From contig WPIO01000007.1 of NCBI GenBank assembly GCA_009760855.2, positions 6,790,501 to 6,854,500 on the forward strand: 64,000 nt of DNA, written 5' to 3'. This stretch comes from Cristatella mucedo (taxonomy: Eukaryota; Bryozoa; Phylactolaemata; Cristatellidae). The notes beneath the pieces were generated by a model. That model saw only the letters and a list, made by a program, of their open reading frames with translations. It had not been told where the DNA came from and made no database searches. Below, one piece after another: positions 9,180-20,240 of this stretch (positions are counted from its first letter, which is position 1; every line of letters starts with the position of its first letter). The translations under genes were made by a program, and so were the position numbers.

Positions 9180-10395
9180 CAGCGAACTAAACCATAACGT
9201 CAGCAGTAGTACTAGAGTAATAAGACCTTCTGAGTCATGATAACTCAGATAGAGTTTCTCTGATGCTTCAGATTGATTTCTCGGCGGTGTTTAAAATCTT
9301 TGAAAATCAAGTCTTTCTTAAGTTCCCACCATCTCTCCTTAGCATTGCTGTCACGGCACCTCGAAATGGTTTAGGCCCCATCTAGAGATGGACACTTGGA
9401 GGGTAGATGTACTCGGCCATCTGTCATCAGGTGAGCCTCTAAGGTATGGAATACCCAGCGGTGTTATATTTTCAATAGTTCTTCTAACTATATTGCCGGC
9501 AAATATTGCCAAGCAACGAAATGTAGGGTTTATCGAATTACATCAACTCCTTGCAACATGTATTGCTGACATTCGTACTTGAATGACATAACATTTTGTT
9601 TCACCGTTAAATGTGGAGAAAACCGACTTGGTGGTTATAGGAGTATCTAGAATTATTTAAAAGCTGGAAAGCCTAAATTTTAACGCTAGCTTGGCCAGCA
9701 TATCATGGCTCTATACCTGGGTTGCGTGTCCTAGTGAAAATAGACGTCGCACTGGATGACCGGATCAGCTTCCACATGTAAGCTTGCCTACTTAAAGCTC
9801 CGTAACATTGCAAAATTCCGGGCTCTTTTAATAAGGTTACCACAGTTAAGCTTGTCTCAGTATTTCTGAAATCCTTTCCCGACTTCTGTGACTCACTACT
9901 TGGAGGTTTTGCTGCTGGTGCTATAACCCATTTACAGTTGGTGTAACACTCTGCAACAGTGTCTGTCTGTCGGGATCGTCAAAGTTGCCAGACTGCGCTA
10001 CTTCTCACTTATTTTAACCGGCTTCCCGTAATGATGTAACTTTCGGCTTCAAAGGGCTTAGCCATTCACGTTTAAGTTCATTCCTTCATGATCTGGCTCT
10101 GCCGACCTACACATCCACATTCTTCGAGTCGAGGCTTCTAGCGGTGTCTCTAGCCAAACCAACAGGTCCTGCAGTTCGTCTGCTGCCAAAGTCTGTAGTG
10201 ACTAACAGCCGATGTGATGACATTTCTCGACTTCAACAAATGCAGTAGAATTTAAGATCCACATGTTCCTACCACATTTTGGTCCGTAATTGTAATTCGT
10301 TCGTTGCTTGCTGATGCATACTGAAACTGCGAACGGTTTTAAGTAATAAATTAACACGTTTCCCTTTTAGCATATAATAAGTGATTAGAAAAGAT
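9180..10395 (+). mobile_element. LINE-C relic (decayed reverse transcriptase)
   Basis: Plus-strand frames, broken by many stops, retain the layout of an L2/CR1-like reverse transcriptase: a trace of the dLSAaFD block, HQLLATCIADIRT about where the post-YxDD region should be, then the C-terminal RLLPKSVV area near 10.18 kb. A second relic of the same family, split by a LINE-B insertion, lies at 14.56-15.47 kb. Confidence 0.6.
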
Positions 10396-10429
10396 TTAAT
10401 TTCATGTGGAGCTATAATTTTGTTTACAG

Positions 10430-10858
10430 ATGTTGCTATAATAATAACGCATTCAATAAAGCGCCCTCAGAGAACTCAATTTCTTTCTCATCGCCCAACA
10501 TTTACTGCAAAAAAAGCACGATCAAACGGTTAGTGGTAGCATACTCAACAAACAACAAGAATAACATGGTTAAAGGTGACATGCACAGGGTCACCGTGCA
10601 AGCATGGTTAGTAGCAGCATGCAAAATATCAGCACGAACAAACACATAAAGGACGAATCGATGGGACTAATTAAATGCTGTGATAAATAAGTGCGCTTTT
10701 AGTTTCTTTTTAAATGTGGACAAGTCAGGAAACGTCGTGACGCAAGTCGGGAGTGAGTTCTAGGCTTTGGGAGCATACGAACAACAAGCACGGTCTCCAA
10801 AGAATTTGAGGTTTGTATGAAGTATAGGTAAACAGTTCAATTTAGAAAAGCGGGTGGC
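10430..10858 (-). mobile_element. LINE-B 3' part, interrupted by LINE-A
   Basis: In minus orientation: tail hairpin (AAAGCGCCCTCAGAGAACTC), 3' UTR core and the C-terminal end of the reverse transcriptase up to AGAAAAGCGGGTGGCA. At that point LINE-A sequence starts abruptly, and the LINE-B coding region resumes at about 11,349. Confidence 0.75.
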
Positions 10859-11348
10859 AGCCCTAGCTGAACTGCTGCACCAGTTTCAGTCTCTTCGTGC
10901 CCTCAGGTCCTGTATGGAAAATAAATTAGCTGCTCCATTCCTCTGCTTAAAGACTGTTGGCAACAGAAGCTTTAGCTCTGCAGGTCCTAGACTGTAGAAA
11001 TCGCTTCCACGATTCTTACTCAACGACAACTATTCTCCTGCTGACGACTAAGGCTCATCATTTCCAGCGGTCCTGAGCTGCTACTTCCATGCCACTCACT
11101 ACCTCAACAGCTCTCCTGAATCTGCTATGCTTCCCACTTTCTCTTTGTTGCGTATACGAAGTCTGTTAGCTACCGAATCCTTACAGAAAGCCGCATAGGC
11201 TGTGAGTAGGCAATATTAAACTTTCCTGCGTAACATCCTCATAGTCTTGTGACTTTGTGGAGTTGCAGACGGAGATACATTACATTGGATACATTACGCT
11301 TATTATACATTACATTACATTATTATATATTATTATATTATACATTAC
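10859..11348 (+). mobile_element. 5'-truncated LINE-A nested in LINE-B
   Basis: Plus-strand LINE-A C-terminal region (LAELLHQFQ-like start, then LLR...KSVSYR-like end), 3' UTR and a TTACATTACAT tail, sitting between two halves of a LINE-B element. At the undisturbed LINE-B copy (about 32.98 kb) the flanks are contiguous. Confidence 0.75.
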
Positions 11349-11890
11349 ATGCTTAGCCTGGTGGGGGAGTAGATATTCTAGGTAGGCTGGAGCCAAAGAA
11401 TGAAGGGACTTAAAAAGTGAGTGCCAAAACCGTGAAGCCGATGCGTTGCTTGTTTGGGAGCCAGTGATGGTTGGCGAGAAGTGCTGTGATGTGAAAACTG
11501 CGACGCTCACGACAGACAAGCCTAGCTGCAGAGTTTCTTACCAGCTGTAAGCACCTGATTGCACAAACCGGTAGGCCAGCAAGCAGCGAGTGGCAAAAGT
11601 CAAGGCGGATTGTCAAAAATGCACAGTCCCAATTTAGATGTGGTATCTCTGTTTAAACAAGCTCAAATTTTAACAATGCAACGTAGCTGAAAGTAGACAG
11701 GCTTGACTGTGAAGCTGATGTGGTTGTCTAGTGAAAGGTGAGTTTAGAATGTGATACCTAGATTTCGTGCAAATTCAACAGGAAATATGCTGGCAGAGTC
11801 AATTCTGAGCGTTAGCCTTTCCAATTTCTTAACCACACATGGTTTGAACACAACTAGTAAGTTGGTTTGATGATGCTAAGTTAGATTCAG
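11349..11890 (-). mobile_element. LINE-B reverse transcriptase C-terminal region
   Basis: The continuation of the interrupted LINE-B: minus-strand frames with LDFCHSLLAGLPVCAIRC, SAARLVCRERRSFHITALL and SLHSLAPAYLEYLLPHQ, and the preceding NLGV...DNHIS region. It is frameshifted and inactive. Confidence 0.75.
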
Positions 11891-11914
11891 GGCACTGCAT
11901 GGTTTCGCACGGAC

Positions 11915-12520
11915 CTAAGGACAGTTAGACTACATTACGAGGGTTAGTAGATATTGTTTCACAGCACGCGAGTTCTATGCTAGATGATTCGCTGCTCTGT
12001 TATGTATTAAGTGAACGAATCCTCAAGCTTTAGCTATTTCACCAAATGTTCCTAAGGGGCGATGAAAGAATGTGTTTCAACCGAGTGGTTAAATGTTTGC
12101 TAGCATATTTTCATTGCATTTTTACAAGCAAGCGTACCTTCAATAATACGAATTTCATCGGTGAGTGTAGGAGAATAACCTTGGACAACTTTGGGAGCCT
12201 CCACGTGCCCACCTAAAAGATTTCCAATGCGGAACACTTCGATCGCCACGTTCTTCATCAGACACAATCGATTCACACAGACTGGTATACTCCATCATAG
12301 GGAGAACAGTGAAATTTATTTGCAGCAGTATTTTGTCATTAAACTCTAGCCCCCTAGTCTTGGCTGAGGGGTAAGATGCTCGCGCGTCACCAATGAGATA
12401 GTTAGATTGTGTCCTGCAGCAGTGACACACTTCATCGATTGACTTACAGAAGAATGGGCTTGCACTCGTGACAACAGTGGTTATTCGCTTGAATACATTA
12501 AGTGAAATGCAAAACGCACG
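11915..12520 (-). repeat. dispersed repeat pair, copy 1, with protein-like frame
   Basis: This is paralogous to 17.54-18.13 kb. Within it a minus-strand frame (12155-12430) encodes CHCCRTQSNYLIGDARASYP and KGLEF/RGLEFNDKILLQIN-like segments that are also readable in the other copy, although the two differ at many bases and in small indels. It may be an old exon of a duplicated gene or part of an unidentified element. The early CxxC is followed by only one later Cys, so I do not assign a zinc-binding domain. Confidence 0.4.
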
Positions 12521-12544
12521 CAGCTGCTTGCCTTTAACATTTCA

Positions 12545-12850
12545 CTGAATAGATTTCATTTAACTGGCTGAAACTCTGGGAATTAATAACTAGCCTTACA
12601 GCCATATCCATCACCTGCTGCAGTGACCTAACGGCTTTTTTCGTTAGCGCAGCCAAAACGGAATTGCACGAGTCAGGTTAAACAGAACCAGGGAACTGGT
12701 TAGATTGTTTTTAGCATGTCGCCGTGTTAGAAAGGCCCAAACCCTGGAAAAGAACGGAACACGAGAACTAGCGTGGAAGTGGTTTACTTAATGAAGCATT
12801 CAAACTGTAACAAGTTACTAAAATCTCTTAGTAGCTCTTCTCGCTTGGGG
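12545..12850 (-). mobile_element. LINE-A fragment
   Basis: This matches 4.74-5.0 kb (minus strand, around the AIRPLQ...NMAARLV segment) and lacks both ends. Confidence 0.65.
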
Positions 12851-13486
12851 CCTTGAGCAGTAGCTCCAAGACTTCTCTTTGAGATATTATTTGAAAGGCT
12901 CTCATAACCCGGATATGTAGCCGATTGTCATTCGCCAGTTAGAGAGAGCCGAAAGCTCTGGCGAAAGCTCAATACCTGAAGGGGCCTTTCGACGTGTTTC
13001 GCGTCAAAAAAACGAATGTATACCGCCATCAGATCTGAGTTTGCGCCGAAGGTGCACCTCATGGCAGGCTCCTTTAGGCGTGTCTAGGCGGATTTGCTAA
13101 GGATTCAGCCATTTTAAGAAGGGAATTTTCACCGATGGACATCGATCGTGGCCATGCACGCCGAAGGTGCGGCCACGTATAGCAGCTGGTTCGTCACTTC
13201 CGATTCGTCTTTTACGTGGCCTAAAATCCCAGCTATCACCCCAGCCTAAAGAGCCGAGTGTAAGCAAGATCCAGAGTAATGCGATCTGATGCGGCTCATT
13301 ATTAGCATCATTCTTGCCTACTGCTAAATTTATACAGACCGGCGATTATTTTGGACATTAACTCGCAATAAACCACCCCTTCTCCAGAAACATACGACGG
13401 CGCCGGCGTAGCGTTCACAGCAAGGGTTTAAGCAGGCTCGCCCATCTCCTTCAGCCCCAAAAATTCACCCACAGGGAGCTTCCGTG

Positions 13487-13490
<4 letters not shown>
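12851..13490. other. partly a duplicated segment, otherwise unassigned
   Basis: 12.85-13.0 kb matches 5.02-5.27 kb. I see no supportable feature in 13.0-13.49 kb. Confidence 0.3.

Positions 13491-13518
<28 letters not shown>
13491..13518. repeat. (CT)n microsatellite
   Basis: Fourteen CT units. Confidence 0.95.
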
Positions 13519-13810
13519 ACGCTCTTTGTGGCGTCTCAGTTTGTGCGATGCCAAGTCTGCTTGCGACGGCGGAAGGGTGATTGCTAGCTAAGGGCACTGT
13601 CCCGATTGAGTGAGTCAAAACATTAACGCTCGCGCTCGGGATTTTTAGCGTCGAGACTTGACACGAAAGATAGATGACAGCCAACCGATAGATCAACTTG
13701 TTCCGCACAAGACTGGTTTATTGGCTTCCTAGTTCTTTCACCGAAAATCTTCTCCGTCCATCCAGGGATACGCCATGGGAGTTTCACCGGCCGTTCCGAT
13801 TGGTTCTCAT
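13519..13810. other. no feature seen
   Basis: Frames here extend into the GA tract and are not informative. Confidence 0.3.
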
Positions 13811-14555
<745 letters not shown>

Positions 14556-14733
14556 CGGCGTACTGGATGTGAGCCTGCCATATGTAAGCCTGCCAACTTA
14601 CAGCTCTGAAACATTCCGGGCTGCTTTTATAATGCTACCACAACTGAGCTGGTCTCTGCATTTTTGAAATCATTTTCAGACTTATTTAACTCACTACTTA
14701 TAGGTTTCGCTGCTTGTTCTATGAAAAATTTAC
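14556..14733 (+). mobile_element. LINE-C relic, left part
   Basis: This matches 9.78-9.93 kb (CATTCCGGGCTGCTTTTA, then TTTACAG). The match stops at TTTACAG 14,733 and resumes at about 15,014, so a LINE-B is inserted in it. Confidence 0.65.
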
Positions 14734-15016
14734 AGCATTTATGGGCTTATGCGTGCTTACACTGTTGCATGCTGCCACTAAGTATGCCATAACCACACTT
14801 GCATGCTGACCCTGTGCATGTCACCCCTAACCATATTTTTCATGTTGCTTATCAAGCATGATACCACTCACCATGCGATCGTGTTTCCTTTGCAGCAAAT
14901 TTAAAGCGTATAGAAAGAGATTAAGTTCTCTGAGGGCGCTTTATCGAGTGTGTTATTATTATTATTAGAAAGAAATCGAGCTCTCTGAGGGCACTTTATC
15001 AAGTGCATCATTATTA
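14734..15016 (+). mobile_element. LINE-B 3' fragment nested in LINE-C, with doubled tail
   Basis: 3' UTR core from GCTTATGCGTGC, tail hairpin and ATT repeat at 14.90-14.97 kb, followed by a second incomplete tail (GAAAGAAATCGAGCTCTCTG...) with its own ATT repeat. TTACAG occurs at both edges and may be the target duplication. The doubled tail suggests two events at one site or a template jump. Confidence 0.7.
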
Positions 15017-15475
15017 TTACAGTTGGTATAACAGTCTCCAGCAGCGTCTGTCTGTCGTGATTGTTGATGTTGCCACGCTGCACTACCTCTCACTGATATT
15101 AACCGGCTCCCCCATAATGATAAACCTCTCGGCTTCAAAAAGGTAACCCGTTCACATATATGTTCATTCCTTAATGATCTGGCTCGGCCTAGCTTCCCAT
15201 CCCCTCTGTTCTGAGTCAAGGCTTCTCTTTCAGACTATGACAGCAGTTCCTTTGCTCCTAAAGTGTGTGCTGACTACCAACTGATGTGATGACACCCCCA
15301 ACTTCAAAAAATGTAAAGGAATTTAAGATCCATCTGTTCCAACCACATTTCGCTCCGTCATTGTGATTTGTTCGTTGCTTGTTTATGCATACTGAAACTA
15401 ATCGATTAACAAGTTTCCTTTCCAGCCTACATAAAGTGCCTAGAAAAGATTTATTTTTCACGTGGAACTAAAATT
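15017..15475 (+). mobile_element. LINE-C relic, right part
   Basis: This matches 9.93-10.41 kb with gaps (TTGGTATAACAG, GTGTCTGTCT-like, and ACCACATTTCGCTCCGT). Confidence 0.6.
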
Positions 15476-15499
15476 TTGTTTATAAATAGCATTCTTAGG

Positions 15500-17545
15500 A
15501 TGTCAAGTAGATTCAGGCACTGCGTTTTTTCGTACGAATCTAAAAAACCAGGGCTTCTTTTTTCACTCGAAAACTGAATTCCTACAAGTCGGACCCAAAA
15601 CAGATTTATAAGACGGTAAAACATTTACTGGCTAATGCTGAGAGGTCCGACTTCCCAGATATTAACGGCTCAGCCGAACAGTTTTCAGCCATCTTTGCTG
15701 GAAAAATTGTGCATATTCGTTCCACCGTAAAGCCCCCCCCCCGAGTAAAGCAATTTCGGAATCGCAACCTGCGACCCTTCTTAAAATATTTTTTGAGGTT
15801 TCTGCATGCGATGTGTCTACCTTAATAAGGTCTAGTAGAAAGACCTCGTCTCCTGAAGAAAGAATAACATCATCTCTGTGGTATTCAGTGGCAGACCAAC
15901 TTCGCCCTAACATAACGGAAATTTTGTACGCATCTTTGGAAAAAAGAGGTGGTACCCAAGTCCTTAAAATAGGCAGTCGTTAGAAAGATAATTAAAGTGC
16001 CTGGATTAGATACTAAGGTCCTTGCAAACGATCGCTCAGTTTCACTTCTTCCTTTTTTGTCAAATATTCTTGAAAAATTGTCGCTAAGCAGCTGGTTGCA
16101 CACGTTGAGAAGAATGAAATGTAAGAAGCATTTCAATCAGCGTTCAAGATGCAGCACTCCACTGAAACTGCTCTCCTCCGTGTTAACGATGACATTCTAT
16201 GTGGCAACGATGACGGGAATGTCACTGCCCTAGCTCTGCCAGATCTATCAGCTGCCTTCGACACCATTGATCACGATTTTCTACTTAAACGATTGAGAAA
16301 AATGATCGGTCTGGCAGACGAGGCACTGGCGTTGTTCAAATCGTACTTGTGTGATTGTGTTCAATTCGTCTCGTGTGGGGGTCTGGTCTCCCCCACGAGA
16401 CCGCTCGCATGTAGAGTCCCTCAAGGGTCCGTCTTCGGTCCGTTGCTGTTCTCCATTTTACTCAACCTCTCGAAAAAGTGATTAAGGCCCATGGGAAAGG
16501 ATATCACTTTTATGCTGACGATAATCAGCCATATTTGTCATTCAAACCGTCAGAATCTGCTGCAGTAGCTGAGAAACTGAATGCTTGCCTTGCCGACATT
16601 CGATCCTGGACGTCGGAAAACCTCTAAACTAAATGACGATAAAATCGAACTGCTGCTCTAAGGAAAACTTAAGCGTGTGGCTGGATTAAGAGGCTTTGCT
16701 CTTCTAATTGTTGATGCTGTAGTGCGACCATCATCCTAGCGCTCAAAATTTAGGTGTGGTTTTCGACAGCTGCCTCAATTTTGAAAGCTTCATTCAGGAG
16801 ACTGCTTCTACAGCTAGTCATCACGTCCGATCCTTATCTAAGATTAGGAGCTGTCTTCCACAGTGGCTTGCAAACAACTTAACTAGCTCCTTAGTTCTGT
16901 CTTGGCTTGATCTACGTAATTCCCTCTTGGCTGGGATACCAAAGAATGCAATTAGGCCACTGCAGCTGGCTATGAATATAGCTGCAAGGCTAGTCTTCAA
17001 CTCCCAGAGGTTTGACCACGTGTCTCCCTTGCTGAAAGAGCTAGGATGGCTGCCGGTTGATCAACGGATACAGAGCCAAGTTCTTACGCTGACCCATAAG
17101 GCCCGCCACGACTTGGCTCCTCTATACCTAGCTGAACTGCTGCACCAGATTCAGCCTTTTCGCACCCCCAGGTCCTGTACGAACAACAAATTAGCTGTTC
17201 CATTCTTCCGCTTAAAGACCGTTGCTGACAGAAGCTTTAGATCTGCAGGTCCTAGACTGTGGAGCTCGCTTCCACGAGTCTTACGCAACGACGACTACTC
17301 TCCTGCTGCCGTCTATGGCTCATCCTTTTCAGCGGTCCTGAGCAGTTACTTCCATGCCACTCACTACCTCAACAGCTCTCCTGACTCTGCTATGCTTCAC
17401 ACTTTCTCTTTGTTGAGTGAGATAAAGTCTGTTGGCTACCGAATGCGTACCGAAAGCAGCTTAGGCTGTGAGTGTGCTATGCAAAACTCTCCGGCGTAAA
17501 ACCCACATAATCTTTCTGGAGTTACAAAAGGAGATACAAGGATAG
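15500..17545 (+). mobile_element. LINE-A, longest plus-strand copy (about 2 kb, 5'-truncated)
   Basis: Broken frames carry the linker upstream of the reverse transcriptase, then RT blocks in order: [20 protein letters not shown] (about 16.22-16.28 kb), VPQGSVFGPLLFSI (about 16.41-16.46 kb), a YADD active-site motif near 16,511, and the C-terminal region 16,756-17,499 (247 codons open; AIRPLQLAMNIAARLV, HVSPLLKELGWLPVDQRIQS, and an end in GCECAMQNSPA). A frameshift after the SVFGP block and earlier stops disable it. The architecture fits the L2/CR1 group of non-LTR elements; no endonuclease domain is visible. Confidence 0.85.
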
Positions 17546-18135
17546 TTAGACTACACAGCTAGGTTAAGTAGATATTATTTCACAGCGTATGGGTTCCGTG
17601 CTAGATAATCCACTGCTCAGGCATGTATTAAGTGAACTAGTCCTCAAGGTTTAAATCCTTTACCGTATGTTCCTTAGGGCCATGATATGTAATGGCAGAG
17701 TATATTTTAACCGAGCAGGCAAATATTTGCTTGCATAATTTGTTTGAAATTTTACAGGCAATCACACCTTCAATAATGCGAATTTCATCGGTGCGTGTTG
17801 GAGAATAACCTTGTACAACTTTGGGAGCGTGTGTGAGTCCACCTAAAATATTTCAAATGCTGTTAAGGGCATTGCGATCGCCACGTTATTCATTGATGCA
17901 ATCGATTCACACAGCCTGGCATACTTCAGCATTGGCCGAACAACGACATTTATTCGCAGCAGTATTTTTTCATTAAACTCTAGCCCCTTAGTCTTAGCTG
18001 AGGGGTACGATGCTCGCACGTCACCAATCAGATAGTGACATCGTGTTTTGCAGCTGTAACGCTTCATCAATTGAATTGCAAAATGATGGGTTTGCTCTCC
18101 TGACAGCAGTGGCTAGTTGCTTGAAGCAATTATGT
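17546..18135 (-). repeat. dispersed repeat pair, copy 2, with protein-like frame
   Basis: This is paralogous to 11.92-12.52 kb. The minus-strand frame 17843-18070 shares YLIGDVRASYPSAKTKGLEF and LCESIAS with the other copy. See that entry for interpretation. Confidence 0.4.
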
Positions 18136-18159
18136 GAAATAAAAAAATGTAGTTTTATT

Positions 18160-18686
18160 TTTATTCACCCACTACTGGATTGCAGCCGGTGAGATGATCA
18201 ACAATAATGATACTCAAAACACAGGTTTTATATCAGTGAATGCGAAAGCAACAAAGCAGGACACTGATGTGTTTTATGCACTGATGTGTTTCATGCACTG
18301 ATGTGTTTCAAGCACTGATGTGCATCAGTACTTTAGGACATCGACAGCCTCTCTGTTACTATAGAAATGAACTATGAACGCATCTCAAATAATCCTTAAT
18401 TTGCCTTTTTTAAGCCACACTCTTGTAGCGGTGCCGGATGATAGCACACCGAGTTCAGAGTACGACTGGAAGTGCTAGGAACACATCTCCTTCATATGGT
18501 CGTAGTGTGCCACACAAGTTTGTTCATATAATCGATGTGTGAAATTATTCATGTTTACGAAAGAAATGAAACGACGTACCAATTTCAGGCTCCTAAATTT
18601 CAGCCACCTAAAGACTCTCCTCACATCGATGTGACGAGCTTTCGAAAGAACTTAGGTAGAAGAATTTCGCGGAGCTTCATCTGCTT
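18160..18686. repeat. 3' flank of terminal exon, paralogous to 25.06-25.58 kb
   Basis: This sequence aligns with the region downstream (minus strand) of the T exon at 25.5 kb. It contains a short tandem array at about 18,258-18,330: four 18-bp units of the type CACTGATGTGTTTCATG. It is inferred to be 3' UTR or 3' flank of the third cassette gene. Confidence 0.5.
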
Positions 18687-18898
18687 CTATGCTACTCACT
18701 ACCTCGACTGCTCTACTGACTCTGCTATGATTCCCACTTTCTCTTTGTTGCGTGAGACGATGTCTGTTGGCTACCGAATGCGTACCGAAAGCCGCTTAGG
18801 CTGCGAGTGCGCTATACAAAACTCTCGTGCGTAAGACCCACATGGTCTTTATGACTTTGTGGAGTTACAGACGGAGATGCATTACATTACATACATTA
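18687..18898 (+). mobile_element. 5'-truncated LINE-A in the 3' flank of a T exon
   Basis: It contains the last coding part (FSLLRETMSVGYRMRTESR) and a TTACATTACATACATTACA tail. The paralogue at 25.59 kb lacks it, so it is a discrete insertion close to the stop codon of the neighbouring T exon. Confidence 0.8.
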
Positions 18899-19086
18899 CA
18901 AACATTTAGGAGTGGGCCAATAGAAAAGCTGCACTGCCCACGCTACCGGTTCGGTTCTTGAGAGACCAAGATTCCCAAGAACCACGATGCATGTGTCAAA
19001 ACTTCTAACACATTTCAGCATGCAATCCATGCAACCATGCAAGTGAACCGAGCCGGTACTGGGAGTATTTTGACTTGGCATTCTGA
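18896..19086 (-). CDS. T exon copy 3, altered C-terminus
   Basis: Terminal exon entering in phase 1 after CATTTTAG. It keeps the family core with LHGCMDCMLKCVRSFDTC (C-x2-C-x3-C-x6-C) but has lost one base just after DTCIV relative to the copies at 25.6 and 49.0 kb. The frame therefore changes and runs to a TAA provided near the inserted LINE-A. The total length (63 codons) is about the same as in the intact copies, so the product would differ only in its last 25 or so residues. It may be a decayed copy or a variant tail. It follows the E5 copy at 19180-19656, with no E6 between. Confidence 0.5.
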
Positions 19087-19179
19087 CTAAAATGTCAGAA
19101 TTTCCGCTGCATAAGCCGCATCTAAACTTCTCAATGAAGCAATATTAAACGACAAAAGGGTAAACGAAGTAGAGCGTAC

Positions 19180-19656
19180 CGTGTAACGTCATGTGAGGCT
19201 GATAAGCCGACGATGACGGCTGGCTCGCCGCCGTTGGCAACGGAGGCTTGGCCGGCTGCTCGACGTCGGCCGCCGGCGGCGGCTGGGCTGCCTGAGCGGC
19301 AGCCTCGTGCGCCACCGCGGCCGCCGCCGCCTGAGTGCCGCTCGCCGTCTGCTCGGAGCCGCCACGGCCGCCGCCGGACGGCGGCGTCCGAGCTGGGGTC
19401 GGTCTTGGTTTCGGTGCGTGGAGCCACGTAGGAGCGAACCGCATCGTCTCCGACAAATCGCTTTCGGCTACTTTTCGACCCTTTTGTGTAACGGCAGCGG
19501 GCTTCGTTCCTTCGGCGGCGCCAGCGACGGCAGGCGCTGGCGCACTAGACTTCTCCGACGCTGCTTGCGACGCGTCCGATCTTGAGTGCTCCGAAGCTGA
19601 GGCAGCGGCTGCACCGGCCTGGCCGGTCGGTGGAGGGGCGTGGTCGTCAGGTTTTG
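19180..19656 (-). CDS. E5 cassette copy 3 (phase 1-1), disordered Ala/Pro/Ser-rich
   Basis: A 477-nt minus-strand exon from a classical acceptor (CTTTCTTTCTTCTAG) to a CACG|GTACGC donor, phase 1 at both ends, 158 full codons, no stop. It is paralogous to the E5 exons at 30.9-31.3 and 54.0-54.4 kb: same start (KP.DH), the shared block MRFAPTWLHAPKP compared with MKRFGPRWAPKP, SGTQAAAAA, and AQPP.AADVE. Its 3' end instead matches E6 (MTLHG), so it may be an E5/E6 hybrid formed by recombination. It is followed by the T exon at 18896-19086 with matching phase. No known domain is recognised; intrinsic disorder is inferred from composition. Confidence 0.6.
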
Positions 19657-20240
19657 CTAGAAGAAAGAAAGATCGTCGCTGGAGTCTGCATGCATTGCTC
19701 GCTGTACGGAGGGCAGATCACGTGAGCGAGAAAGAGATTTTATGCAACGTAAACTGCTCGTGGTCCGGCTGCATGGTTCGACTAATCAGAGACAGCGAAA
19801 TGTGGCCCAAATCGCTCTACGCTTTCTGCCCGTTTGTCGGCGTCTACGGACGATATCTCTCGGTTTCTTCTCGTCCGTTGAAGCCGTCGAATTGACGGCC
19901 GGTGGGCGCGCTGCGTCCACGAATCTTACGGGTTCACGAGTTTCGACGTTCCTTCGTCCAGCTAAATGGTCATACCTGCACACGATCGCATAATCCTCTT
20001 GTTGGACTTACGACGGATTCCAGCTACGCTCGCGTGCGGCAGATATGGAAAGTCGTCCAACACCGCTACACCGCCCCCTCGACGTCCGAGGCCCCGCCCA
20101 CTCTCTGCCACGCCGAGGCCTCCCCGATTGTAAATATGCAGGGACACGCAGACGAATAGTTTGTGGTGTTCTCTCACACACCCTCCCGCCATCTTCGTAG
20201 GAAAAAGAACGAGTAACGTGAGTCAGACGCCTCATTTATT
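19657..20240 (-). promoter_or_regulatory. candidate promoter/leader region upstream of E5 copy 3
   Basis: CCCGCCATCTT at 20,185-20,195 is, on the minus strand, AAGATGGCGGG, a YY1-type promoter motif. GC-box-like GGGCGGGGCC and GGGGGCGG follow at about 20.07-20.10 kb. A minus-strand ATG overlaps the YY1 motif and opens a 76-codon frame, and a second frame to about 19.79 kb follows a CAG. Related sequence lies at 31.7-32.05 and 41.95-42.48 kb. In the 42-kb copy one frame carries a 3-bp indel and remains open for a time, weakly suggesting coding. Confidence 0.3.
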
